64,000 nt of DNA from Telmatobacter sp. DSM 110680 (lineage in GTDB: Bacteria; Acidobacteriota; Terriglobia; Terriglobales; Acidobacteriaceae): assembly GCF_039994875.1 (NCBI RefSeq), contig NZ_CP121196.1, forward strand, positions 2,542,001 to 2,606,000. Reading direction: 5' to 3'. The notes under the pieces were generated by a model that was not told the DNA's origin, did no database searches, and saw only the letters and a program-made list of their open reading frames with translations. Within the stretch, counting starts at the first letter, position 1. Each line of letters opens with the position of its first letter. Positions 20,054-29,662 of the stretch are shown here, in pieces. The position numbers and the translations under genes are program-made.

Positions 20054-21472
20054 ATGGCGACCAGTGAAATAAAACGAGGCGACCCTGGCATCGATCCAAA
20101 GACCGGAGAATTCCGCGTCGTCGGCGTCAGCGAGACCTTCAAGTCGGTAACAGAGAAAATTTCTGGCATTGTGCTCACCCCGCACACCCCGCTCGGCTGG
20201 CTCGCGTTCTTCGGTATCGCCGGCGGCGGAGCCACCATCCTCCTCGTCGCGGTTACCTGGCTATTTCTCAAAGGCGTCGGCATCTGGGCCATCACGCAGC
20301 CCGTCGCTTGGGGATTCGCCATCATCAACTTTGTCTGGTGGATCGGTATTGGCCACGCCGGAACCCTGATCTCGGCAATTCTTTTGCTCTTCAAACAAAC
20401 ATGGCGCAACTCCATCAGCCGCTTTGCTGAAGCGATGACGATCTTCGCCGTGGTTTGTGCGGGCATGTTCCCGCTGATCCACGTTGGCCGTCCGTGGCTG
20501 GGATACTGGATGCTCCCTCTGCCCTACACCATGAACGTATGGCCGCAGTTCCGCTCTCCCCTGGAGTGGGACGTATTCGCGGTGTCCACCTATGCGACCA
20601 TCTCGGTGGTGTTCTGGTATCTCGGCATGATCCCCGACTTCGGGACATTCCGGGATCGGGCACAATCTAAGCCCGCCCAGTATGCCTACGGCTTGCTCTC
20701 GTGGGGATGGCGCGGTTCTGTTCGCCACTGGATGCGTTATGAGACGGCATCGCTACTGCTGGCCGGACTCGCAACTCCGCTGGTTCTCTCTGTACACACT
20801 GTCATCAGCTTCGACTTCGCGGTTGCGGTCCTGCCGGGATGGCACACTACCATCTTCCCGCCCTACTTTGTCGCCGGCGCCATTTACTCCGGTTTCGCCA
20901 TGGTGCTCACGCTGGCCATTCCGTTGCGCAAGTTCTACCATCTTGAGCAACTCGTTACCGAGCGCCACATCGACAACATGGGCAAAGTGATGCTCGCCAC
21001 CGGCTTCATCGTGGCCTACGGCTACGGTATGGAAGCCTTCATGGCCTGGTATTCCGCCTCCCACTGGGAAGCCTTCATGTTCTGGAATCGCGCCTTCGGG
21101 CCCATGGGCTGGAGTTATTGGACGCTGATCATCTGCAACTTGCTCATTCCTCTCACCACGCTCTGGTCGCGCAAACTGCGTACCCACATCGGCTTCATGT
21201 TCTTCATTTCCATCGTGGTCAACGTCGGCATGTGGTTCGAGCGCTTCGTGATCATCGTAACCAGCTTGTATCGCGACTTCCTGCCTTCCTCGTGGGGAAC
21301 CTACCGTGCGACGAAGTGGGACTACATGACCTTCATCGGAACTATGGGATTGTTCACGACCTTGTTCTTGTTGTTTGTGCGCTTCCTGCCCATGATTCCC
21401 ATGAACGAAATTCGCATGATTCTGCCCGCGGCCAAAATCAAGCCGAAAGCGGTAGCGGGAGCAGGTGACTAA
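20054..21472 (+). CDS. actC: ActC, NrfD/PsrC-like quinol-binding membrane subunit of ACIII
   Basis: A 472-residue integral membrane protein with about ten helices, of the NrfD/PsrC fold. Helices begin at about residue 45 (LGWLAFFGIAGGGATILLV) and recur to the C-terminus. WWIGIGHAGTLISAILLLF and HVGRPWLGYWMLP are typical of the quinol-interacting region. The open frame starts upstream inside actB, but the ATG at 20054, seven bases after the actB stop, is the sensible start. ActC and ActF are paralogous membrane subunits; ActC is thought to bind the quinol and sit beneath ActB. actD follows two bases after its stop. Confidence 0.92.
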   Translation: MATSEIKRGDPGIDPKTGEFRVVGVSETFKSVTEKISGIVLTPHTPLGWLAFFGIAGGGATILLVAVTWLFLKGVGIWAITQPVAWGFAIINFVWWIGIGHAGTLISAILLLFKQTWRNSISRFAEAMTIFAVVCAGMFPLIHVGRPWLGYWMLPLPYTMNVWPQFRSPLEWDVFAVSTYATISVVFWYLGMIPDFGTFRDRAQSKPAQYAYGLLSWGWRGSVRHWMRYETASLLLAGLATPLVLSVHTVISFDFAVAVLPGWHTTIFPPYFVAGAIYSGFAMVLTLAIPLRKFYHLEQLVTERHIDNMGKVMLATGFIVAYGYGMEAFMAWYSASHWEAFMFWNRAFGPMGWSYWTLIICNLLIPLTTLWSRKLRTHIGFMFFISIVVNVGMWFERFVIIVTSLYRDFLPSSWGTYRATKWDYMTFIGTMGLFTTLFLLFVRFLPMIPMNEIRMILPAAKIKPKAVAGAGD

Positions 21473-21474
21473 CC

Positions 21475-22017
21475 ATGCCTTCACGTGAAGGGACTTACGG
21501 CCTGCTGGCCGAATTCGATACACCGAGCGATCTGGTTCGCGCAGCGCGACAGGCGCGCGAAGATGGATGGCGCCGCCTGGATTGCTACACGCCTTATCCT
21601 GTCGAAGAAGCGGCCGAGGCCATCGGCTTCCATCGCAACCGCGTTCCACTCGTCACGCTGGTTGGCGCATTGATGGGTCTGGCAGCAATGTTTTCGATGG
21701 AGACGTGGGTCTCCGTCATTGCCTACCCGCTCAACATCGGGGGTCGCCCGCTGTACTCATGGCCAGCGTTTATCGTGCCTGCCTATGAGTGGACGATTCT
21801 CTGGGCCGGCCTGTCCGCTGCCTTTGGCATGATGGCGCTGAACGGCTTGCCGCAGCTTTATCACCCTCTCTTTAACGCACCCAACTTTCGCGACGGCGCT
21901 ACGTCAGACAAGTTCTTCCTCTGTCTCGAGGCGCTCGACCCGAAGTTCGACCTGATCGAATCCAAAGAATACTTGAAAACTCTGGAGCCGGTTTCGATTG
22001 TGGAGGTGGAGTACTAA
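21475..22017 (+). CDS. actD: ActD, DUF3341-type membrane subunit of ACIII
   Basis: A 180-residue protein matching the DUF3341/ActD family. A cytoplasmic alpha/beta head is seen (TYGLLAEFDTPSDLVRAARQ ... WRRLDCYTPYPVEEAAEAIG). Two membrane helices follow (about 60-82 and 101-125), then a short C-terminal part (FFLCLEALDPKFDLIESKEYL). It is positioned between actC and actE, as in known ACIII operons. It carries no cofactor motif and its role in the complex is structural. Start and stop abut the neighbours: two bases after actC, and the actE ATG directly follows its TAA. Confidence 0.92.
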   Translation: MPSREGTYGLLAEFDTPSDLVRAARQAREDGWRRLDCYTPYPVEEAAEAIGFHRNRVPLVTLVGALMGLAAMFSMETWVSVIAYPLNIGGRPLYSWPAFIVPAYEWTILWAGLSAAFGMMALNGLPQLYHPLFNAPNFRDGATSDKFFLCLEALDPKFDLIESKEYLKTLEPVSIVEVEY

Positions 22018-22845
22018 ATGCAAATCCTCCACTTTACAAAAAAAGGTCTCATCCTGAGCGCACCGAAGCAGGGCCGAAGGACTTGCTTTAGCTCTTTCAC
22101 TGCTTATGCCGGCCTCACTGTAATGATGCTTCTCGCCGGTTGTCGCCAGGACATGCAAGACCAGCCGAAGATGATTCCCCAACGCGGCTCTGATTTTTAT
22201 GCTGATCATCGTGGCGCGCGTCCGCAGGTTGTCAATACCGTTGCGCGCGGAGAGCTTCAAGAAGACAGCTACTTCTACACGGGCGTTATCCAGGGTGCCA
22301 ACGGTTATCGCGAGGAGCAGAACACAATGCCGTTCCCCGTCACCATGGAAGTGCTTGAGCGTGGACAGGAGCGCTTCAATGTCTACTGCACTCCCTGTCA
22401 CTCGCGGGTCGGGAACGGCCTGGGCGAAATTGTGGAGCGCGGTTACAAGCCTGCCGCCAATCTCCACGACCAAGTTCGCCGGGCGCAGCCGATTTCGCAC
22501 TACTTCTATGTCATGACGCACGGCTATGGCGCCATGCCCGACTACTCGGCGCAACTGACGCCTGAGGATCGCTGGGCAGTTGCAGCGTATATTCGCGCAT
22601 TACAGCTTAGCCAGGCGGCTTCTGCGGGCGATGTTCCTTCTGGCGTGCAGGTACAAAAGCTGAGTGATGTCGCGGAAAGGGAACACTTGCCGGCCAGTTA
22701 TGCGCAACCGTGGTCGTTGCCCGCTACAGCGGTTCAGGCATATCCGCCGACAAACGAAGGAACGCCGGCAATGGCTCCCGGAAATCCGGCTGACCCTCTG
22801 ATCAAGATTCCAGCAAGCAAAACGGCTCCAGCGGCCGCGAAGTAA
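22018..22845 (+). CDS. actE: ActE, monoheme cytochrome c lipoprotein of ACIII
   Basis: A 275-residue protein with a late lipobox (VMMLLAGC, Cys near residue 41) and one heme site, CTPCHSRVGNGLG, at about 125. A downstream methionine in HGYGAMPDYSAQL is the likely sixth ligand. This matches ActE, the monoheme c-type subunit that passes electrons out of ACIII. The region before the lipobox is long for a signal peptide and includes a basic stretch (KQGRR), so the true start could be internal; the ATG at 22018 immediately follows the actD stop and is kept. A Pro/Ala-rich tail ends the protein. actF follows after 12 bases. Confidence 0.9.
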   Translation: MQILHFTKKGLILSAPKQGRRTCFSSFTAYAGLTVMMLLAGCRQDMQDQPKMIPQRGSDFYADHRGARPQVVNTVARGELQEDSYFYTGVIQGANGYREEQNTMPFPVTMEVLERGQERFNVYCTPCHSRVGNGLGEIVERGYKPAANLHDQVRRAQPISHYFYVMTHGYGAMPDYSAQLTPEDRWAVAAYIRALQLSQAASAGDVPSGVQVQKLSDVAEREHLPASYAQPWSLPATAVQAYPPTNEGTPAMAPGNPADPLIKIPASKTAPAAAK

Positions 22846-22857
22846 GGACTAAGTTCA

Positions 22858-24168
22858 ATGGCTCACGAAACACACGGTGCATCTCACGCAAAAGCACTTC
22901 CCGCCGATCTGAGCGCTCCCTCGTTTGTAGACGGCTGGCGGTCGCGTGCGCTTGTGGTCGGTGCGATTGCTGCCATCGCGGCCGTGATTCTCGCGTTCCT
23001 TGGCCAGGCGCAGGATCAGCTCGGCTGGGACCACGTTTATCGCGCATGGATTCTTGGCATGTTGCTAACTTTCGGCTGGACTGTCGGCGGTCTCGCGCTT
23101 CTTATGGTGCAGTATTGTTCCGGCGGCAAGTGGGGACTGCTATTGCGCCGCCCTCTTGAAGCCGCCACCCGAACTCTTCCTCTCATCTTCGGTTACTGGG
23201 TGGTCTCCGCACTCTTCATGAAGCGCCTTTATCTGTGGGCGCAGTACACCAATCCGAATGACACAGCAGCGGCTCTCAAATCGGGTTTGATCAGCGAAAT
23301 CCAGGCACACTGCCTCGACTTCAAGCGTCCGATGCTGAATCCGGTTACGTACATTGCCGTCATGCTGCTTTGCTTTGCGATCTGGGGACTTTACACGTGG
23401 CGCCTCAACGCGCTCGGCCTCAAGCGGGACACCGAATCGCTCGACACTACGCCCTACTGGATCAAGAAACTTGAGAACGTCAGCGGCCCGGGCATCGTCG
23501 TCTACTCACTCACCATGACTGCAGCTGTTATTTACTGGGTCATGTCGATGGATGTTACCTGGTTCTCTTCGGTCTACGGCTTGCTCTTCCTCGTCGGCCA
23601 GGGATATTCAGTTCTCGCGCTGTCGATACTTACATCGATCAGCCTCTCGAAAGCAGAGCCATTCAAGACCATCCTTCGCACCACTGAGCAGCATGACCTC
23701 GGCAAGTTCACCTTCGCCTTTGTCATGCTGAATATCTATCTCGGTTTCGCGCAGTTCCTGATCATCTGGTCTGGCAACCTGCCTGAAGAAATTCCCTGGT
23801 ACCTCGATCGCATTCGCGGTCACTGGGGCATCATTATTACTCTCGACTTCATCTTCCATTGGCTCATCCCGTTCTCGCTGCTGTTGTCGCGGGACATCAA
23901 GCGCAACAAGAAGCGCATGGTACGCGTCTGCCAGTGGATGATCTTCGCCAAGGCATTCGATCTGTTCTGGCTTATCGAGCCGAACTTCAAGGATGCCGCT
24001 CGCAACCTGCACTTCAGCTGGGGAATTCTTGAATACATCGCTGTTCCAGTCGCGATGGTTTCCGTCTGGATTGCTTATTACAGTCACAACTTGAAGACAC
24101 GTGCGCTGGTGCAAACCAACGATCCGCACGTTGCAGAGATTCTGGAGCCCGAACATGTCCACGCTTGA
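22858..24168 (+). CDS. actF: ActF, NrfD/PsrC-like membrane subunit of ACIII
   Basis: A 436-residue integral membrane protein with about ten helices, the second NrfD-like subunit of ACIII and a distant paralogue of ActC. Helices start at about 28 (ALVVGAIAAIAAVILAFLG) and include WILGMLLTFGWTVGGLALLMV and the late GHWGIIITLDFIFHWLIPFSL. After the last helix comes a short polar tail (VQTNDPHVAEILEPEHV). The gene overlaps the next one by 14 bases. ActF packs against ActC in the membrane arm and has been discussed as part of a proton-translocating path. Confidence 0.92.
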   Translation: MAHETHGASHAKALPADLSAPSFVDGWRSRALVVGAIAAIAAVILAFLGQAQDQLGWDHVYRAWILGMLLTFGWTVGGLALLMVQYCSGGKWGLLLRRPLEAATRTLPLIFGYWVVSALFMKRLYLWAQYTNPNDTAAALKSGLISEIQAHCLDFKRPMLNPVTYIAVMLLCFAIWGLYTWRLNALGLKRDTESLDTTPYWIKKLENVSGPGIVVYSLTMTAAVIYWVMSMDVTWFSSVYGLLFLVGQGYSVLALSILTSISLSKAEPFKTILRTTEQHDLGKFTFAFVMLNIYLGFAQFLIIWSGNLPEEIPWYLDRIRGHWGIIITLDFIFHWLIPFSLLLSRDIKRNKKRMVRVCQWMIFAKAFDLFWLIEPNFKDAARNLHFSWGILEYIAVPVAMVSVWIAYYSHNLKTRALVQTNDPHVAEILEPEHVHA

Positions 24169-24805
24169 TCACAACGAACCCGACGACCAAAAAGTGCTTG
24201 GTTCGCATGGCCCCAGCGAGATCGACGCCTCTGCTGGTTACGAGCAGACCGATGTCAAGGTCACGGGCATTATCGTCTTTCTCGTTTCGCTTGCGATCCT
24301 TGTCGCCGTTTGCGGCGTGGTCACCTATGGCATGGGCAAGCTGATCAATGCGCGCATGAATAAGGAAGACGGACCCAACAGCAAGTGGACCAAGACCGCC
24401 GAGATCCGCCAACTCGGCAATTTGCCATCGAGCCCGGAGATGCAAAACAAGATCGCGGAAATCACCCGGACCTTTCCGACACCTCGTGTACAGACCGATG
24501 ATGGCAACCAGGACGTAGCGGATCTTCATCAGCGCGAAGACTTGCTGCTGGACAACTACACATGGGTTGACCAGTCGCAGGGCAAAGTAAGAATTCCGAT
24601 CGAACGGGCCATGCAGATCATCGCGCAAAAGGGTTTGCCCGTCGCTCCTACAGTCCAGCAGGCGCCGCTTCTCGCAGGTGATTCAAAGCCAACAGTGACA
24701 GCACCGATCACCGACGGCTTTGCACGCACGGGCTACGAACAGGATCAAGCCGCGGCCCAAAAAGCCGAGGCGCAGCAGCAAGCCGAGACTCAGCAGCACG
24801 AGTAA
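24155..24805 (+). CDS. one-TM protein of unknown function within the ACIII-oxidase operon
   Basis: A 216-residue protein with an acidic N-terminus (about 1-30), one membrane helix (about 32-57, KVTGIIVFLVSLAILVAVCGVV), then about 155 residues outside. The outer part has an amphipathic stretch (ARMNKEDGPNSKWTK ... LPSSPEMQNKIAEI), a conserved-looking core (LHQREDLLLDNYTWVDQSQG ... IPIERAMQIIAQ), and an Ala/Gln-rich tail. No heme, copper or cysteine motif is present. It starts inside the actF end (14-base overlap), so it is translated with the complex. It may be an accessory subunit of ACIII or of the ACIII-oxidase supercomplex, in a position like the extra ActG subunit reported for Rhodothermus; that equivalence is a guess. 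Confidence 0.75.
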   Translation: MSTLDHNEPDDQKVLGSHGPSEIDASAGYEQTDVKVTGIIVFLVSLAILVAVCGVVTYGMGKLINARMNKEDGPNSKWTKTAEIRQLGNLPSSPEMQNKIAEITRTFPTPRVQTDDGNQDVADLHQREDLLLDNYTWVDQSQGKVRIPIERAMQIIAQKGLPVAPTVQQAPLLAGDSKPTVTAPITDGFARTGYEQDQAAAQKAEAQQQAETQQHE

Positions 24806-24825
24806 CGACGAAAGTGTGAAGCAGT

Positions 24826-25755
24826 ATGCAGAACAGCAGTAACAGTGCGAACAAGACGACCAGCATCAGGCAACGCAGTTTCACCGCGGCCTCGATCTTC
24901 TTGTGCCTTGCCGCACTGACGCCATCTTTGTTGGGGCAGGTATCAAGCTACGGCGAAAAGGAGACTGGGCCTGATAACGGCAAGCCCCCCGCCATCCTCA
25001 ATGGTGTAGGCGTGACTCAGCGACTGAATGAGCAGTTGCCGCTCGATCTCACGTTCACTGACGACATGGGCAAAACGGTTCAGCTCGCGAGCTACTTTGG
25101 GAAAAGGCCCGCCATTCTCGCGCTCGTCTATTACCAGTGCCCGATGTTGTGCTCAGAAGAGTTGAACGGCCTCACGGGCGCACTGCAGATGGTCGACGAA
25201 GTTCCCGGCCGCGATTTCAACGTCATCGTTGTCAGCATCGATCCCAGCGAAGGCACCAACCTTGCTGCGGACAAGAAGCGCAACTACCTCCGCCGGTACG
25301 GACATCCTGAAACCGCCGATGGCTGGCACTTCATGACCGGCACGCAAGCCAACATCGATGCGCTGACCAAGGCGGTCGGCTTTGGCTACGTCAAGATTCC
25401 CGGGCCCGATGGCAAGCTCACGCAGTTCGCCCACGCCAGCTCCATTCAGCTCGTAACTCCGCAGGGCAAGCTGGCACAGTACTACATGGGAGTCGAGTAC
25501 TCTCCGAAAGATATTCGCCTCGGTCTCGTCGAGGCTTCGAACAATCACATCGGCTCACCCGTCGACAACATTCTTACTTACTGCTATCACTACGACCCGG
25601 CAACCAATAAGCATTCGCTGATCATTGCTCGCGTTGTGCAGATGGGTGGCGCGATGACTGTGATTCTGCTGGGCGGGTTTATGTGGATCATGTTCCGCCG
25701 CGACTATCGCAAGGCTCATGACCAACTTGTTTCAGGAACAAAGGTGAACGGATAA
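24826..25755 (+). CDS. SCO1/SenC-family copper chaperone for cytochrome oxidase
   Basis: A 309-residue membrane-linked SCO protein. An N-terminal hydrophobic segment (SIFLCLAALTPSLLGQ) acts as signal or anchor, a thioredoxin fold follows, and a C-terminal helix (MTVILLGGFMWIMFRRDYRK) ends it. The copper-binding set is seen: CPMLC (about 105-109) in YYQCPMLCSEELNG and a histidine in FAHASSIQLV (about 201). SCO proteins deliver copper to, or reduce, the CuA site of oxidase subunit II, whose gene starts five bases downstream. The C-terminal anchor is an addition compared with the shortest SCO proteins. Confidence 0.9.
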   Translation: MQNSSNSANKTTSIRQRSFTAASIFLCLAALTPSLLGQVSSYGEKETGPDNGKPPAILNGVGVTQRLNEQLPLDLTFTDDMGKTVQLASYFGKRPAILALVYYQCPMLCSEELNGLTGALQMVDEVPGRDFNVIVVSIDPSEGTNLAADKKRNYLRRYGHPETADGWHFMTGTQANIDALTKAVGFGYVKIPGPDGKLTQFAHASSIQLVTPQGKLAQYYMGVEYSPKDIRLGLVEASNNHIGSPVDNILTYCYHYDPATNKHSLIIARVVQMGGAMTVILLGGFMWIMFRRDYRKAHDQLVSGTKVNG

Positions 25756-25759
25756 CGGA

Positions 25760-26833
25760 ATGCACATCAGTCCAGTACTCTGGCAATTTCTCGTCAAGTG
25801 GCTGACGAACTTCTCTCTGTATCCACCGGAGGCGTCGAAGATCGCCCCGCAGATGGATGCACTGTACTTCTTCATGGTCCTGGTGAGCTTGATTGGGTTG
25901 ACTATCGTCATCCTTCTGGTCACCAGCTTTTCGATCATGTACAGCAAGAAGCGCCACCCTGTTGCGGTGCAGATCGAAGGCTCCACGATGCTCGAGGCAA
26001 CGTGGACCATCATTCCGCTCGGCCTGTTTCTCATCATGTTTGTCTGGGGCGCGCTTATTTACTTCCGCGTCTACACGCCGCCTGCCAACGCCATGAATAT
26101 CTACGTTGTCGGCAAGCAGTGGATGTGGAAAGCTGAACATCCCGGCGGCCAGCACGAAATCAATTCCCTCCATGTGCCCACGGGGCGTGCGGTGCAACTC
26201 ACGCTTATCTCGCAGGACGTGTTCCACAGCTTCTCGATTCCCGCCTTCCGCGTAAAGCGTGAAGCGATTCCCGGCCGCTACACCACCGTCTGGTTTGAAG
26301 CCACCACGCCCGGCACCTATCACCTCTTCTGCACCCAGTACTGCGGCACCGACCACTCGCACATGATTGGCGATGTCGTGGTTATGACTCCTGACGATTT
26401 CAAGAAGTGGCTGGCCGGCTCCACGAGTGGTGCATCGCTTGCCCAGAATGGTGAGCGTCTTTTCGCCAGTCTCAGCTGCGCGGCTTGCCATAATGCGCGT
26501 CCGGACGCGCGCGGCCCGAGTCTCGCCAACGTCTACGGGGCCAAACTTACCCTCGCAAACGGCCAGACGACGACGGTCGACGAAGCTTTTCTGCGCGATG
26601 CGATTCTCAATCCATCGCAGCACGTAACCCAAGGGTATGCGCCCATCATGCCCACCTATCAAGGTCAGATAAGCGAAGACGGCGTGATCGCGCTGGTCGA
26701 ATTTCTGAAGAACCTCAACTCTGATTACCGCGTGCAGCAGACGACCGCAACAACAACGCTGCTGCCTGAAAGTGAAGGCACGGCAACGCCCGCCGGACAA
26801 AAGCCCGCCGGGCAGGGGATGGTGAAAAAATGA
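25760..26833 (+). CDS. coxB: cytochrome c oxidase subunit II with fused cytochrome c (caa3 type)
   Basis: A 357-residue subunit. Two N-terminal helices (about 35-65 and 77-102) anchor a cupredoxin domain with a complete CuA set: the His in VFHSFS, then [12 protein letters not shown] (about 192-203) with two Cys, His and Met. A C-terminal class I cytochrome c domain follows, with heme site [14 protein letters not shown] at about 239 and a likely Met ligand in [10 protein letters not shown]. The fused heme domain is the mark of caa3 oxidases and suits direct electron transfer from ActE. The stop overlaps the coxA start (ATGA). Confidence 0.95.
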   Translation: MHISPVLWQFLVKWLTNFSLYPPEASKIAPQMDALYFFMVLVSLIGLTIVILLVTSFSIMYSKKRHPVAVQIEGSTMLEATWTIIPLGLFLIMFVWGALIYFRVYTPPANAMNIYVVGKQWMWKAEHPGGQHEINSLHVPTGRAVQLTLISQDVFHSFSIPAFRVKREAIPGRYTTVWFEATTPGTYHLFCTQYCGTDHSHMIGDVVVMTPDDFKKWLAGSTSGASLAQNGERLFASLSCAACHNARPDARGPSLANVYGAKLTLANGQTTTVDEAFLRDAILNPSQHVTQGYAPIMPTYQGQISEDGVIALVEFLKNLNSDYRVQQTTATTTLLPESEGTATPAGQKPAGQGMVKK

Positions 26834-28497
26834 GTAGCAGCACAATCGTCAGTCTTCCCGATCAGTCATTAGCCCGGATTCCGAGGATGAATTTTATCTC
26901 CAAGGAAAAAGGTCTGTTGAGCTGGCTTCTGACCGGCGACCACAAGCGGATTGCCATGCTGTACCTGGCCTCGATCACGTTCTTTTTTTTCATAGGAGGA
27001 GCGCTCGCAGGACTGATCCGTCTTGAGCTGCTTACGCCGCAGTCTGACCTCATGGCCACGGACACCTACAACAAGGTGTTCACCATGCACGGCATTATCA
27101 TGATCTTTTTCTTCCTGGTGCCGTCGGTCCCGGCCACGCTGGGAAATTTCTTTATCCCCATGATGATCGGCGCCAAAGACCTCGCACTGCCGAAGATCAA
27201 CCTGCTGAGCTGGTATCTGTACATGGCGGCTGGCATCCTCGCCATCTACTCCATGGCTACCGGTGGAGTCGATACAGGGTGGACATTTACTACGCCACTT
27301 TCTACCCACTACCTCAATACCAACGTTCTCACTACCGGCGTCGCGATCTTCATTGCTGGATTCAGTTCCATTTTTACCGGCCTTAATTTCATCGTCACTA
27401 TCCACAAAATGCGCTGCCCTGGGATGACCTGGTTCCGTATGCCGCTTTTTGTCTGGGCACACTACGCGGCCAGCATTCTCATGGTCCTCGGTACCCCGGT
27501 TCTTGCCATCGCGATTGTTCTGGTGGCTCTGGAGCGCGTCTTCGGCATCGGCGTTTTCGATCCGACCAAGGGCGGCGATCCGCTGCTCTTCCAGCACTTG
27601 TTCTGGTTCTACTCGCACCCTGCCGTCTACATCATGATTCTGCCAGGCATGGGCGTGATCTCCGAGACTATCTCTACCTTCAGCCGCAAGCGCGTCTTTG
27701 GATATACGGCCGTCGCCTTCTCTTCGGTAGCTATTGCGGTCTTCGGCTTCTTTGTCTGGGCCCACCACATGTTCATCATGGGTATCTCCAACTACTCCAT
27801 GCTGGTGTTCTCGCTGCTTACGATGCTGGTCGCCGTGCCCTCCGCGATCAAGATCTTCAACTGGGCTTTCACTCTCTACAAAGGGTCAATCACTTTTGAA
27901 ACGCCCATGCTCTACACCTTCGGCTTCATGGGGTTGTTCACCATCGGTGGATTGACTGGCGTTTTCCTCGGAACTTCGGGAACGGATATCCATCTCACCG
28001 AAACCTACTTCATCGTGGCCCACTTCCATTTCGTCATGGTGGGCGGCATGTTGATGGCGTTCCTTGCCGGCATCCATTTCTGGTGGCCCAAGATGACGGG
28101 CCGTATGTATCCGGAGAAGATTTCCCAATTCGCCGCGGTCGTTACCTTCATCGGGTTCAACTTCACATTCTTCCCGCAGTTCATCCTCGGAACGCTTGGG
28201 ATGCCGCGCCGTTACGCTACCTATCCGCCGGAGTTCCAGGTGCTGAACGTCTTCTCGACTGCAGGCGCAACCATCCTCGGTATCGGCTACCTGCTGCCAC
28301 TTCTCTACCTCACCTGGTCGCTCCGCTACGGCGAAATCGCCGGTGAAAATCCGTGGCAGGCCACCGGGCTCGAGTGGCAGACCCAGTCGCCTCCTCTCAC
28401 TGAGAATTTTCCCGCAATTCCGATCATGGATCACGAGGCCTACGACTACGAGTGGTTGGAAGGTCAGAGAGAGAAAGAGGTGGCGAGTGTCGGATAG
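26830..28497 (+). CDS. coxA: cytochrome c oxidase subunit I, A2-type heme-copper oxidase
   Basis: A 555-residue subunit with about twelve helices housing the low-spin heme and the heme-CuB centre. The Cu/heme segment reads [18 protein letters not shown] (about 257-275), with the CuB His and the cross-linked Tyr helix; WAHHMFIMG carries the two further CuB His, and HFHFVMVGG the heme ligands. The YSHPAVY motif, in place of the GHPEVY of A1 enzymes, places it in the A2 subfamily, as in caa3 oxidases of Rhodothermus. It pumps protons while reducing O2 to water. The ATG at 26830 overlaps the coxB stop; coxC begins inside its end. Confidence 0.95.
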   Translation: MSSSTIVSLPDQSLARIPRMNFISKEKGLLSWLLTGDHKRIAMLYLASITFFFFIGGALAGLIRLELLTPQSDLMATDTYNKVFTMHGIIMIFFFLVPSVPATLGNFFIPMMIGAKDLALPKINLLSWYLYMAAGILAIYSMATGGVDTGWTFTTPLSTHYLNTNVLTTGVAIFIAGFSSIFTGLNFIVTIHKMRCPGMTWFRMPLFVWAHYAASILMVLGTPVLAIAIVLVALERVFGIGVFDPTKGGDPLLFQHLFWFYSHPAVYIMILPGMGVISETISTFSRKRVFGYTAVAFSSVAIAVFGFFVWAHHMFIMGISNYSMLVFSLLTMLVAVPSAIKIFNWAFTLYKGSITFETPMLYTFGFMGLFTIGGLTGVFLGTSGTDIHLTETYFIVAHFHFVMVGGMLMAFLAGIHFWWPKMTGRMYPEKISQFAAVVTFIGFNFTFFPQFILGTLGMPRRYATYPPEFQVLNVFSTAGATILGIGYLLPLLYLTWSLRYGEIAGENPWQATGLEWQTQSPPLTENFPAIPIMDHEAYDYEWLEGQREKEVASVG

Positions 28498-29242
28498 CCA
28501 GGTAGTCGTGCACGGCGCAGCCGAAGGAACTCACCACGAGCACCTTCCCTATCAGCGCCACCACTTCGAAACATACGCGCAGCAGAGCGATGCCACCAAT
28601 TTCGCAATGTGGCTTTTCCTGCTGACGGAAATCATGTTCTTCGGCGGTCTGTTCACCGCTTATTTGATCTATCGGAACTGGTACTACCCAGCATTCGTCC
28701 AGGCATCGCACCAGTTACAGATCTTTTGGGGCACTGCCAACACCGCCGTCCTCATCACCTCCAGTTTCACCATGGCCATGGGCGTGTGGTCTGCAGAAAT
28801 GCGGAAGAAGGGCGCGCTGGTACTTTGCCTGGTCATCACCTTTGTTCTGGGTATCGTCTTCCTTGGGATCAAGACGATCGAGTACAAGGAAAAATACGAC
28901 AAACACCATATTCCGGGCTTGCACTACAGCCTGCAGTCATTCCTCAATCCCGCCTCCGATGAGGAAGTCTACAAGGAGTATCACGACAAGCCGCTTTCGC
29001 TCGACATGGCGCGCCATACGGAGATCTACTTCTTCCTTTACTTCGCTATGACCGGCATGCACGCGCTCCACATGATCATCGGTATCGCTATTCTGGGATT
29101 CATGATCTTCAGAGCGCAAGCCGGTGCGTACACCACCGGCCACGTCACTTTCGTCGAGAATTTTGGCCTTTACTGGCACTTCGTCGACATCATCTGGATC
29201 TATCTTTTCCCGCTGCTCTATCTGATCAGCAGGCATCAATAA
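28487..29242 (+). CDS. coxC: cytochrome c oxidase subunit III
   Basis: A 251-residue membrane subunit. Helices are seen at about 43-62 ([20 protein letters not shown]) and onward, to [23 protein letters not shown] at the C-terminus, a subunit III signature. The frame is open upstream inside coxA, but the GTG at 28487 has AGAGG seven bases before it and gives an N-terminus ([19 protein letters not shown]) of sensible length, overlapping coxA by 11 bases. An inserted soluble loop lies between helices ([20 protein letters not shown]). It has no cofactor and stabilises the catalytic subunit. Confidence 0.9.
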   Translation: MSDSQVVVHGAAEGTHHEHLPYQRHHFETYAQQSDATNFAMWLFLLTEIMFFGGLFTAYLIYRNWYYPAFVQASHQLQIFWGTANTAVLITSSFTMAMGVWSAEMRKKGALVLCLVITFVLGIVFLGIKTIEYKEKYDKHHIPGLHYSLQSFLNPASDEEVYKEYHDKPLSLDMARHTEIYFFLYFAMTGMHALHMIIGIAILGFMIFRAQAGAYTTGHVTFVENFGLYWHFVDIIWIYLFPLLYLISRHQ

Positions 29243-29254
29243 AGGATCAACGCC

Positions 29255-29593
29255 ATGAGTGCACCGCACGACAAAGACTTTGAATCCATCGAGGAGCACG
29301 AGCACGAACACCACATCGTCAGCCCGCGGATTTACCTGGCGATTGTGGGCATACTCCTGGTGATGACCGCCACAACTGTGGGCGTCTCTTACATCGATCT
29401 GGGGCTCTTCAACCCCATCGTTGCGCTGGCGATTGCCGCCTTCAAGATGGTCCTGGTCGTTCTCTTCTTCATGCACGTGAAGTACTCGACGAAGCTCACC
29501 AAACTCACCGTGGGCGCCGGACTATTCACCTTTCTCATCCTGATCGGCATGACCCTCTCCGACTACTTCACGCGCGCGTGGGGTCGCTGGTAG
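29255..29593 (+). CDS. coxD: cytochrome c oxidase subunit IV (small prokaryotic type)
   Basis: A 112-residue protein with a charged His/Glu-rich N-terminus (EEHEHEHHIVSP) and three helices (about 28-50, 55-80 and 85-105, including KMVLVVLFFMHVKYS). This is the layout of the small COX4/CyoD-type subunit. It is the last gene of the act-cox operon, 12 bases after coxC and followed within 25 bases by a strong terminator. Role: assembly and stability of the oxidase. Confidence 0.88.
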   Translation: MSAPHDKDFESIEEHEHEHHIVSPRIYLAIVGILLVMTATTVGVSYIDLGLFNPIVALAIAAFKMVLVVLFFMHVKYSTKLTKLTVGAGLFTFLILIGMTLSDYFTRAWGRW

Positions 29594-29615
29594 ACAACTG
29601 CAATTTTGCTCCAAT

Positions 29616-29643
29616 AAAGAGGCCGCCCACGGGCGGCCTCTTT
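29616..29643. terminator. bidirectional rho-independent terminator
   Basis: AAAGAGGCCGCCC and GGGCGGCCTCTTT form a perfect 13-bp stem with a two-base AC between the arms, effectively a small CACG-type loop. T runs flank both sides, so it can end the act-cox operon on the plus strand and the facing lipoprotein gene on the minus strand. Confidence 0.92.
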
Positions 29644-29662
29644 GCGTGTGTGAATCGACTCT

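Noticed and set aside
25688..26845. 385-codon minus-strand frame opposite coxB
   Set aside because: Shadow of coxB, which has the CuA and heme sites; no Shine-Dalgarno.
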